DNA of 20,822 nucleotides from a virus. The translations under genes and the position numbers were made by a program. The notes beneath the pieces are model-generated. The model made no database searches, had not been told where the DNA came from, and worked only from the letters and a program-made list of their open reading frames with translations. Positions 14,111 to 20,822 of this stretch are shown piece by piece. The stretch spans positions 1 to 20,822 of IMG/VR virus record IMGVR_UViG_3300032073_002483. One strand, written 5' to 3'. Within the stretch, counting starts at the first letter, position 1, and every line of letters begins with the position of its first letter.

Positions 14111-14434
14111 ATGGCTGATAAACATTACAAAATCATTGTTCCCAAGGCTGGGGCCGCTGATGATAAAGGGCTGACTGTTAAGTTGTACCAGCTTGATGAG
14201 ATTATTAAGGCCGATAGCGAATGGTTATCAGATCTTATGGCCGTGTTCGTTAATAATGGCTGGGCTATAGAAGTTAAGATAGATGCACCAGAAGAAGTTG
14301 AGCTTGTGAGAGCAAGAAACGATAATGGTTCTTTCAAACCGGATGATCCGAAAACGCCAGAGAATGAGGCGTGGGTGGAAAAGCCTAAAAAGACAACTAA
14401 AAAGCGCGGCAGACCTAAGAAAGAGGTAGAATAA
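14111..14434 (+). CDS. Small structural-region protein with AT-hook-like tail, 107 aa
   Basis: I cannot name this 107-residue protein. Residues 1-60 form a compact alpha/beta domain (HYKIIVPKAGAADD, then LYQLDEIIKADSEWLSDLM and NGWAIEVKI). Then come an acidic Pro-rich linker (SFKPDDPKTPENEAW) and a lysine-rich end with KKRGRPKK, a match to the AT-hook core GRPKK that binds the minor groove of AT-rich DNA. AAGGA lies 6 bases before the ATG. Its place between decoration protein and tail genes suggests a virion component such as a head-closure or DNA-contacting protein, but this is inference. The AT-hook match is short and could be just a basic tail. Confidence 0.65.
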   Translation: MADKHYKIIVPKAGAADDKGLTVKLYQLDEIIKADSEWLSDLMAVFVNNGWAIEVKIDAPEEVELVRARNDNGSFKPDDPKTPENEAWVEKPKKTTKKRGRPKKEVE

Positions 14435-14456
14435 GCGCTTAAGATGGGGACAAACC

Positions 14457-14810
14457 ATGAGCGCAGGCTACCATCATTTCATAATAGAGCAGGGTGCTAC
14501 TTTCCAAAAAGTCCTTACCCTAAAGGACTCTAGCGGCTCCGTTGTAAATCTCACGGGCTATACAGCCGCTCAAATGGATTTGCGCACTGACGCAGATCAA
14601 TCTACAGCAGCTATATCTCTTACCATAGCGAACAATCGTATCGCTTTAGGGGCCTCAGCAGGCACCGTGACTCTAACCATTTCAGCTAGCGATACTGGAG
14701 GCTTGATTGCCACAGATGGCGTTTATGATCTTGAGATTACTGACGCGCAAAGTAATATCTTCAGAATAGTTGAAGGAACTTACACTGTTCGCAGAGGAAT
14801 TAGCCGATGA
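14457..14810 (+). CDS. Beta-rich tail/baseplate-type protein, 117 aa
   Basis: The protein (117 aa) is almost wholly beta-strand. The pattern is IIEQGATFQKVLTLKDSSG, VVNLTGYTAAQMDLR, GTVTLTISASDTGGL, DGVYDLEITDAQSN, FRIVEGTYTVRRGISR. This arrangement (an opening strand, then V-x-L-T-G-Y, then Y-D-L-E-I) recurs in small phage proteins encoded just before tail fibres, and resembles the N-terminal fold of some receptor-binding or baseplate proteins such as BppU. It is coupled to the fibre through an ATGA overlap, so it may be the adaptor that attaches the fibre to the tail. GGGGA lies 6 bases before the ATG. Family resemblance is from memory and moderate. Confidence 0.62.
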   Translation: MSAGYHHFIIEQGATFQKVLTLKDSSGSVVNLTGYTAAQMDLRTDADQSTAAISLTIANNRIALGASAGTVTLTISASDTGGLIATDGVYDLEITDAQSNIFRIVEGTYTVRRGISR

Positions 14811-17800
14811 GTAATACCATAAACACTATAACTGTAGAGGGCGAAAGCTCAGTATCAGTTTTAACTGTTGGCACGCAAGGCTTGGCTGGACCAAACACGA
14901 TTCTAGCAAGGTCGGTAGCAGATGCCACGGCAAGCACAGCAGGATCTTTGATCGTTTATGACCACGTCAATACTAGCTGGGTAGATAGCCAATCATCCGC
15001 AGCTCAAAGCATTACGGCAAAGCTATTTAATTTGCAGTTTACGGGCGGAGGGGCCGCTGTAACAGCTGTTCTTGATGAAGATAACCTAGGCAGTAACTCT
15101 AACTCCGCGTTAGCGACACAACAAAGTATTAAGGCTTATGTTGATGCTCAAATAACAGCTCAAGACTTAGATTTTCAAGGCGATACTGGTGGTGCGCTAT
15201 CAATAGACCTAGATAGCGAAACTTTAAACATGCTTGGGGGAACAGGTGTTGATACTGTAGGTAGCGGAAACACAGTAACAATCAACATTGACTCAACAGT
15301 AGTTACTTTATCAGGAACACAAACCTTAACTAATAAGACGCTAACCACTCCTGATATCAATGGTGGCGATATATCAAACGCCACAACAATCAACAAATCA
15401 CCCGTTATCACTCTCGCTGGTGATTTAAGCGGAAACGCTACCCTAACAGAGCTGGGTAATGCCACTCTTACGGCCACAATAGTCGCAAATTCTGTAGCTT
15501 TGGGAACAGATACTACGGGCAGTTATATATCCACTATCGCAGCAGGCGAGGGCATAGACGTATCTGGAAGTGGCGCTGAGTCAGCCACAGTTACGATCTC
15601 AGCCGAAGACGCAACTGACAGCAACAAAGGCGTAGCTTCTTTTAACAGTACTGATTTCACTGTTTCTAGCGGCGCAGTGACGGTTAACGCGGAGCGTGTT
15701 CAAGACATAGTTGGCGGCATGGTGACCGGCAATATTGAGTCAGGAATAGCTGTAACCTATGAAGACTCAGACGGCACCTTGGATTTTAATGTAAACGATC
15801 CGGTTATAACGCTGTCTGGAGATGTTGCTGGTTCAGCTACAATGACAAACCTTGGCGATGTAACGATATCAACCACGGTGCAGGCGAATAGCGTAGCGCT
15901 AGGCACAGATACTACAGGCAATTATCTAGCGACTTTAGCGGCATCAAACACAGGGATTGACGTAGCTAATAGCGGATCAGAGTCAGCGGGGGTTACGGTC
16001 GGGTTAAATACTGAGCACGTTCAAGATTTAGTGGGCGCTATGGTGTCCGGTAACACGGAAAGCGGCGTTGCAGTTACTTATGACGATACAAACGGCAAGC
16101 TAGACTTTAATGTGGCGGATCCTGTAATCACCTTGAGTGGTGACGTAGCAGGTAGCGCGACAATGACTAACCTAGGCGATGTCACAATCTCAACTACGAT
16201 CCAAGCGAATAGCGTGGCTCTGGGAACAGACACCACAGGAAATTACATCGCTACTGTATCGGCTGGCGAAGGGATTGACGTTTCTGGTAGTGGTTCAGAG
16301 TCAGCGACCATAACTATAAGTGCAGAAGACGCTACGGATAGCAATAAAGGTATAGCCTCTTTTGATGCGACTGATTTCTCAGTTAGCTCTGGAGATGTAA
16401 CTTTAAACGCAGAGAGGGTTCAGGACATTGTTGGTGCAATGGTTGGCTCTAATACTGAGAGCGGAATCGCTGTAGCTTATCAAGATGGTGATGGAACATT
16501 AGATTTTAATGTAGATGATTTCACTATAACTCTAGGTGGTGACTTAGGAGGCTCGGTTACAATCACTGACCTGGCATCAGCCACTCTGACGGCGACTATC
16601 CAAGCTAATAGCGTTGCGCTAGGAACGGATACCACTGGCAATTATGTTGCCACTGTAGCTGACGCGGGCAACTCAAGGATAACAGTCGCAAATAATGGCT
16701 CAGAAAACGCGGCCATCACTCTTGATATAACTGATGATGCTATTGGCAATGCTCAAATAGCTGATAACGCAGTAACTTTGGGGACTCAGTCTACGGGCAA
16801 TTATGTCGCCACTATTGCGGGAACCAATAACGAGATAGAAGTATCTGGATCTGGATCAGAAACAGCAGCGGTGACCATTGGATTGCCTGATGACGTGACT
16901 ATCAGCGGCAACTTAGTCGTAACGGGTGATTTTACTGTAAATGGCGATAATGTTGAGCTAAATACGTCATCCTTGAATGTAGAAGATGCAACTATAAGGG
17001 TTGCGAAGGGAGCCACAAGCCTAGCCAACACTAACGGCGCTGGAATTGAGTTTGGGGCATCTAGTAGCAAGCCGACCATTACTTGGGATAATGGCAACTC
17101 TAGGCTGACATCAAACAAAACATTCCACGCCGCTACATTGGTGGGCGCGCTAACTGGCAACGCTTCTACAGCTACAGCGCTAGCAACCCCTCGGGCAATA
17201 GCCCTGACAGGCGATGTAGTGGCCGCAGGGGTTAATTTTGACGGCACTGGGGCAATTACACTAAACACCACTATTCAAGCCAATAGTGTCGCTTTAGGCA
17301 CGGATACGACAGGAAACTATGTAGCTACTATAGCTCAGTCAAATACAGGTATTGATATAGCAAACAGCGGATCAGAAACCGCAGGCGTTACTTTGGGTCT
17401 TAACGCAGAGCACGTTCAAGACCTTATAGGGGCTATGTTCTCCAGTAATACTGAAACAGGAATTACAGCCACCTATCAAGACGGCGACGGAACAATTGAT
17501 CTTGTTATTGGATCTGGAGATATCACTAATGGAATGCTTGCCGGGTCAATAGCTAATGGAAAGCTAGCTAACAGCTCTATAACTGTTACTGATGGTAGCA
17601 ATAGTACTGCCGTATCTCTAGGGGGGACGATTACTTACACTGCTGGCTCTGGAATAGATATAACTGAGTCGTCCGGCGCTATTACAATTGACGCAGAAGA
17701 TGCCACCACCTCAAATAAAGGCGTAGCAAGCTTTGATGCCACGGACTTCGCAGTTTCTTCCGGCGCTGTGACCCTGCAATCTGAAAGAATACAAGATATT

Positions 17801-20800
17801 GCTGGTGCCATGTTCAGCAGCAATACCGAAACAGGTATTACGGCCACTTACCAAGATGCTGACGGAACAATTGATTTAGTCATAGGTAACGGTGATGTAA
17901 CAAATGGAATGCTCGCTAACAGCACGATAACTGTAAGCGATGGCAGCAATACCACGGCTACGGCTCTAGGGGGGACTATCACGTTCTCCGCAGGCGAGGG
18001 GATTGATGTAACTGAGTCATCTGGAACTATAACGGTTGCAGCAGAGGATGCGACAGCATCAAACAAAGGCGTGGCCTCATTTACAAATGATTTTAGCGTA
18101 TCAAGCGGTGCCGTATCACTTGGGGCTAGCGGTGTCACGGCTGGAACTTCAGGCACAAGTACGGCTATTCCAAGAATTACTGTTGACGCAAAAGGCCGTA
18201 TAACAGCAATCACCACAAATAATATCAGCACCAGTTTCACGCTTGCGGCAGACTCTGGCTCAAATGACACGTTCAATACCGGAGAAACGCTAACTTTCAC
18301 CGGCGGCAGCGGTATAGATACCACTGTAAGTGATAATGAGATAACAATTGCAGCCGAAGACGCTACCGATAGCAACAAAGGTGTAGCTAGCTTTGATAGC
18401 ACGGACTTTACGGTAAGTAGCGGAGCAGTAACGGTAAACGCTGAGAGAGTGCAGGATCTAGTCGGTGCTATGCTCAGCAGCAACACTGAGACAGGCATAA
18501 CGGTCACATACCAAGACGGCGATGGAACAATTGACTTTGTTGTTGATACTAGCTCTATATCAGAAACACTAACCAATAAAGCTATTACAAGCCCAGATAT
18601 AAACGGTGGAACTATTGATGGGGCTACAATTGCTACATCAGATGTTACCGTGGGATCCGGCAAAACCTTGGACGTATCTGGCGGCACTTTAACGCTAGCA
18701 GATAATCAGATAAGCGGTGATAAGGTTGAAGGCGGGACTGTGGCCGCTATGACCATCACGGCCATGACGGGAACCTTGCAGACCGCAGCTCAAGCTAACA
18801 TTACTAGCGTGGGAACTTTAAGTTCTCTTGGAGTTACCGGCGATCTAGCTGTAAACACTAACGTATTGAAGGTGGATACTTCAAACAATAGGGTGGGGAT
18901 ATTAGACGCAACACCTGAAGTTAGCTTGGATGTAGGCTCCGCTACTGATGCGGTTCATTTACCAGTGGGGACAACGGGTCAAAGACCTACAGGTGCCGCT
19001 GGCTACTTGAGATATAACAGCACGCTGGGTCGCTTTGAGGGCTTTACTGACGCATGGGGCGAGATCGGCGGAGGCGGATCGAATACTTTTACCGTCAACA
19101 CTTACACAGCAGACGGATCTGGAAAAGCATACACATTAAGTCAAATTCCTAGCTCAGAAGATAACTTGATTGTATTTGTTGAGGGGGTATTCATGAACCC
19201 CAACGACTTTACGTTATCAGGTAACACTTTGACCCTGGACGCGGTGCCGCCATCAGGCCGAAAAATAGTCGTTTACAGCGTCCGTGCAGCGGTTAGTGGT
19301 AGCAACCTAAACCATGATCAATTCACCTGTAACGGAGGCAGTGGCAACCTAGGCACGCAATTCACGTTAAGCATTGAGCCGGTAAGCGAGAATAACACTC
19401 AAGTCTTTTTAGATGGCGTATATCAACAAAAAACTGACTACGCAGTAAGCGGCACGACCTTAACAATGGACACCGCTCCCACCAGTGGCGCGATACTTGA
19501 AGTGATGACGTTTACTCAAACGGACATTAATGTACCGACAAATGACACCATAGATACCAGCCACCTCAAAACCGATGCTGTCACAACGGCCAAGATCACA
19601 GATGCCAACGTGACCCGCGCCAAAATTGCAGCAGATGCAATTGATGCGACAAAGCTGGCAGACGGCGCGGTTAGCGAAGAGCACCTTGACCCAACCATTA
19701 TAAGCGGACTTACAGCAGCAACGCCTGTTTCGGGTGACAGCATTATGTTCTTGGATGCTACAGATAGCGCGCTCAAGAAAGCAGACGTCAATGAGATCAT
19801 GGCTACAGCGGTGAGCATTACCTCTGCCGCAGATGCCGTGGCTATGTCATTTGATAGCAGTGAGAACGCAACGTTCACTGGTCAGGTAGTAGCTAACGCT
19901 GGTGTGGTAGTAGATAACATCACAATAGATGGGACTACGATTGGCCTAAGCTCTGGCGACCTAACGCTAGATGCTGCAGGAGACATTATCCTTGATGCGG
20001 ATGGCGCACAAGTTATATTTAAAGATGCTGGAACAACAATCGGTGGATTTAATAATAGTAGTAGCAACTTAAATATATTCTCGCATGTGCAAGATAAGGA
20101 TATCGTATTTACTGGTGACGATGGTGGTCTTACTATCACAGCCCTCACCCTTGATATGTCAGATGCTGGTAAAGCTACTTTTAATTCTGCTCTAGATGTA
20201 GGCGGAACAATAACTATTAATGGTAGTGGTAACTTAAACCTACCAACAGACTCTGGAACTATTTATTTAGGTGCTGATGCAGATTTAAGAATCTTGCATA
20301 CAGGTTCAGCAGGTCAAATTAATAATACTACTGGCGACTTAACACTAGATGTAGCTGGCGACATCATCCTTGATGCTGATGGTTCAACAATAACAATGAA
20401 AGATGGTGGCACTACTAGAATTACATTCAATTTAGATGCTACTCCAGACTTTGTTATGGCGGGAGGTAACGCAAGTATAACTGCTTCTACTTCTGATGCA
20501 GATTTGTCTTTTATAGGAAACGACGGTGGTTCAGATGTAACAGCCCTCACCCTTGATATGTCAGCGGCGGGTGCGGCTACGTTTAATGCGGGTGCTACTT
20601 TTGGCGGCAGCGTCGGGATTGGCTCCGCGCCTTTTGCACCACTTCATGTAAAAGAAACAGGATGGAGTAGTGGATCTCCCTACGGCACAGTCCAGTTAAT
20701 TGAAGGCAACGCCGTTAATGACAACAACTGGGGTCATCTTGTTATAACAGATACAGACACTGCCGTAGGTCAAGGTGGCGCGATTAGTTTTGCTACAGGC

Positions 20801-20822
20801 GCAGCTAGTTCAATGAATCCCT
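14807..20822 (+). CDS. Giant modular tail fibre/adhesin, 3'-partial (at least 2005 codons)
   Basis: ATG 14807 overlaps the preceding stop (ATGA), with AGAGGA 8 bases upstream. Translation by eye found no stop through the window end. The N-terminus has GTQGLAGPN, then VLDEDNLGSNS...LATQQSIKAYVDAQ (from about residue 90), a common phage fibre motif. TLTNKTLTTPDINGG follows at about 174. Repeats built of ANSVALGTDTTGNY, AEDATDSNKGVASF and VQDLVGAM...NTESGI fill about 199-1250. Later come GQRPTGAAGYLRYN (about 1391) and two tandem beta modules (about 1426-1573). Next are a TAKITDAN...AKIAADAI helical repeat (about 1595), FLDATDSALKKADVN, and two LDADG modules. The protein should be a long, trimeric host-binding fibre; the receptor-binding tip is off the window. 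Size and repeats suggest a recombination-prone gene. Confidence 0.9.
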   Translation, partial: MSNTINTITVEGESSVSVLTVGTQGLAGPNTILARSVADATASTAGSLIVYDHVNTSWVDSQSSAAQSITAKLFNLQFTGGGAAVTAVLDEDNLGSNSNSALATQQSIKAYVDAQITAQDLDFQGDTGGALSIDLDSETLNMLGGTGVDTVGSGNTVTINIDSTVVTLSGTQTLTNKTLTTPDINGGDISNATTINKSPVITLAGDLSGNATLTELGNATLTATIVANSVALGTDTTGSYISTIAAGEGIDVSGSGAESATVTISAEDATDSNKGVASFNSTDFTVSSGAVTVNAERVQDIVGGMVTGNIESGIAVTYEDSDGTLDFNVNDPVITLSGDVAGSATMTNLGDVTISTTVQANSVALGTDTTGNYLATLAASNTGIDVANSGSESAGVTVGLNTEHVQDLVGAMVSGNTESGVAVTYDDTNGKLDFNVADPVITLSGDVAGSATMTNLGDVTISTTIQANSVALGTDTTGNYIATVSAGEGIDVSGSGSESATITISAEDATDSNKGIASFDATDFSVSSGDVTLNAERVQDIVGAMVGSNTESGIAVAYQDGDGTLDFNVDDFTITLGGDLGGSVTITDLASATLTATIQANSVALGTDTTGNYVATVADAGNSRITVANNGSENAAITLDITDDAIGNAQIADNAVTLGTQSTGNYVATIAGTNNEIEVSGSGSETAAVTIGLPDDVTISGNLVVTGDFTVNGDNVELNTSSLNVEDATIRVAKGATSLANTNGAGIEFGASSSKPTITWDNGNSRLTSNKTFHAATLVGALTGNASTATALATPRAIALTGDVVAAGVNFDGTGAITLNTTIQANSVALGTDTTGNYVATIAQSNTGIDIANSGSETAGVTLGLNAEHVQDLIGAMFSSNTETGITATYQDGDGTIDLVIGSGDITNGMLAGSIANGKLANSSITVTDGSNSTAVSLGGTITYTAGSGIDITESSGAITIDAEDATTSNKGVASFDATDFAVSSGAVTLQSERIQDIAGAMFSSNTETGITATYQDADGTIDLVIGNGDVTNGMLANSTITVSDGSNTTATALGGTITFSAGEGIDVTESSGTITVAAEDATASNKGVASFTNDFSVSSGAVSLGASGVTAGTSGTSTAIPRITVDAKGRITAITTNNISTSFTLAADSGSNDTFNTGETLTFTGGSGIDTTVSDNEITIAAEDATDSNKGVASFDSTDFTVSSGAVTVNAERVQDLVGAMLSSNTETGITVTYQDGDGTIDFVVDTSSISETLTNKAITSPDINGGTIDGATIATSDVTVGSGKTLDVSGGTLTLADNQISGDKVEGGTVAAMTITAMTGTLQTAAQANITSVGTLSSLGVTGDLAVNTNVLKVDTSNNRVGILDATPEVSLDVGSATDAVHLPVGTTGQRPTGAAGYLRYNSTLGRFEGFTDAWGEIGGGGSNTFTVNTYTADGSGKAYTLSQIPSSEDNLIVFVEGVFMNPNDFTLSGNTLTLDAVPPSGRKIVVYSVRAAVSGSNLNHDQFTCNGGSGNLGTQFTLSIEPVSENNTQVFLDGVYQQKTDYAVSGTTLTMDTAPTSGAILEVMTFTQTDINVPTNDTIDTSHLKTDAVTTAKITDANVTRAKIAADAIDATKLADGAVSEEHLDPTIISGLTAATPVSGDSIMFLDATDSALKKADVNEIMATAVSITSAADAVAMSFDSSENATFTGQVVANAGVVVDNITIDGTTIGLSSGDLTLDAAGDIILDADGAQVIFKDAGTTIGGFNNSSSNLNIFSHVQDKDIVFTGDDGGLTITALTLDMSDAGKATFNSALDVGGTITINGSGNLNLPTDSGTIYLGADADLRILHTGSAGQINNTTGDLTLDVAGDIILDADGSTITMKDGGTTRITFNLDATPDFVMAGGNASITASTSDADLSFIGNDGGSDVTALTLDMSAAGAATFNAGATFGGSVGIGSAPFAPLHVKETGWSSGSPYGTVQLIEGNAVNDNNWGHLVITDTDTAVGQGGAISFATGAASSMNP
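15401..16735 (+). repeat. 720-bp (240-codon) in-phase super-repeat within the fibre
   Basis: Matched landmarks recur exactly 720 bases apart: PVITL (15401/16121), ANSVALGTDTTG (15485/16205), AEDATDSNKG (15602/16322), VQDIVG (15698/16418), a second ITL...GD strand (15812/16532), and a second ANSVALGTDTTG (15884/16604). Similarity fades after about 16735. Each unit has a long half (399 bp, with AEDAT) and a short half (321 bp). Third positions differ widely between copies, so the duplication is old, yet length is kept perfectly. Confidence 0.85.
17414..18545 (+). repeat. Second block of fibre repeats (AEDAT and VQD..GAM modules)
   Basis: Further copies of the two modules occur here. VQD-type GAM motifs stand at 17414, 17789 and 18449, and AEDAT at 17693, 18041 and 18353. 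The AEDAT-to-VQD offset is 96 bases in each copy that has both (also at 15602 and 16322). The copy at 18041 has lost its VQD half. This block shares NTETGI and GTIDL/GTIDF wording, different from NTESG and LDFNV in the first block, so the two blocks expanded separately. Confidence 0.8.
19082..19525 (+). repeat. Two tandem beta modules of the fibre
   Basis: Module 1 (about 19082-19282) reads FTVNTYTADGSGKAYTLSQ, LIVFVEGVFMNPNDFTLSG, and ends VVYSV. Module 2 (about 19310-19525) reads FTCNGGSGNLGTQFTLSI, QVFLDGVYQQKTDYAVSG, and ends EVMTF. They share the V(E/D)GV...DF/Y..SG.TLT.D..P.SG layout common in phage fibres. Confidence 0.75.
19949..20590 (+). repeat. Duplicated LDADG fibre module with a 25-bp exact direct repeat
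   Basis: Copy 1 (from about 19949) and copy 2 (from about 20327) share SGDLTLD/TGDLTLD, AGDIILDADG, a KD.GTT segment, D.GG...TALTLDMS and ATFN. An identical 25-base stretch occurs at 20138-20162 and 20540-20564. The repeated GACAT(T/C)ATCCTTGATGC segment lies at 19982 and 20360, so copy 2 has a net 24-base (8-codon) insertion relative to copy 1. Near-identity at DNA level points to a more recent event than the 720-bp repeat. Confidence 0.78.

Noticed and set aside
15401-18545. Regularly spaced repeats considered as a CRISPR array.
   Set aside because: The repeats are in-frame coding modules of 100 to over 700 bases that vary at third positions; there are no short identical repeats with unique spacers and no cas genes.
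17848-18687. Long minus-strand open frame (279 codons) opposite the fibre, and other minus frames at 15175-15477, 16801-17271, 17635-17847 and 19460-20550.
   Set aside because: These are shadows of the Thr/Ser/Ala/Val-rich repetitive fibre frame. The predicted products are low-complexity Ser/Val/Pro strings with no domain sense, and the plus frame is continuous and clearly fibre-like.
19949-20590. Duplicated fibre module considered as the variable/template repeat pair of a diversity-generating retroelement.
   Set aside because: No reverse transcriptase is seen in the window, both copies are inside the same coding frame, and differences are not concentrated at adenines of one copy.

Overview
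The window looks like part of a tailed, double-stranded DNA bacteriophage with an HK97-type head. The gene styles, especially the fibre and the portal and protease extensions, resemble those I recall from uncultured marine phages. No integrase, repressor, tRNA or rRNA gene is visible, so neither lifestyle nor host can be fixed. Genes are packed tightly, mostly with 1-8 base stop/start overlaps. Both ends cut through genes: a replicative helicase on the left and a very large tail fibre on the right.

Region 1 (1-1266, +): the end of the replication module. It holds the C-terminal part of a Twinkle/gp4-like DnaB-family helicase, a 111-residue helical protein with a TTG start, and a 55-residue membrane peptide.

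Region 2 (1247-2702, -): an oppositely oriented two-gene cassette, an amidoligase followed by a gamma-glutamylcyclotransferase. It has its own near-consensus sigma-70-type promoter (2736-2764) and a hairpin/U-tract terminator (1218-1240). Pairing an enzyme that makes amide bonds with one that opens gamma-glutamyl bonds suggests a small peptide or tag pathway.

Region 3 (2835-6747, +): the most unusual part. A rightward promoter (2784-2812) leads into six overlapping genes: a ParB-fold protein with a C-terminal CPYC, an 88-residue unknown, a DPPW methyltransferase, a second methyltransferase-fold protein with EPPY in place of DPPY/W, a PP-loop PAPS-reductase-like protein (IbrA-like) and a second ParB-fold protein (IbrB-like). 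The layout suggests a DNA-modification or DNA-sensing system joined to the packaging genes.

Region 4 (6744-14810, +): small and large terminase, a portal with two extra C-terminal domains, a MuF-type head morphogenesis protein, a prohead protease with an extra N-terminal Cys/His-rich module, an HK97-fold major capsid protein with a coiled-coil delta domain, a probable decoration protein, and two small proteins. No connector, tail tube or tape-measure gene is recognisable between the capsid and the fibre.

Region 5 (14807-20822, +): one open reading frame of at least 2005 codons with no stop in the window. It encodes a modular repetitive tail fibre that includes a 720-bp (240-codon) in-phase super-repeat and later tandem modules. 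I translated this frame by hand across the window and found no interruption.
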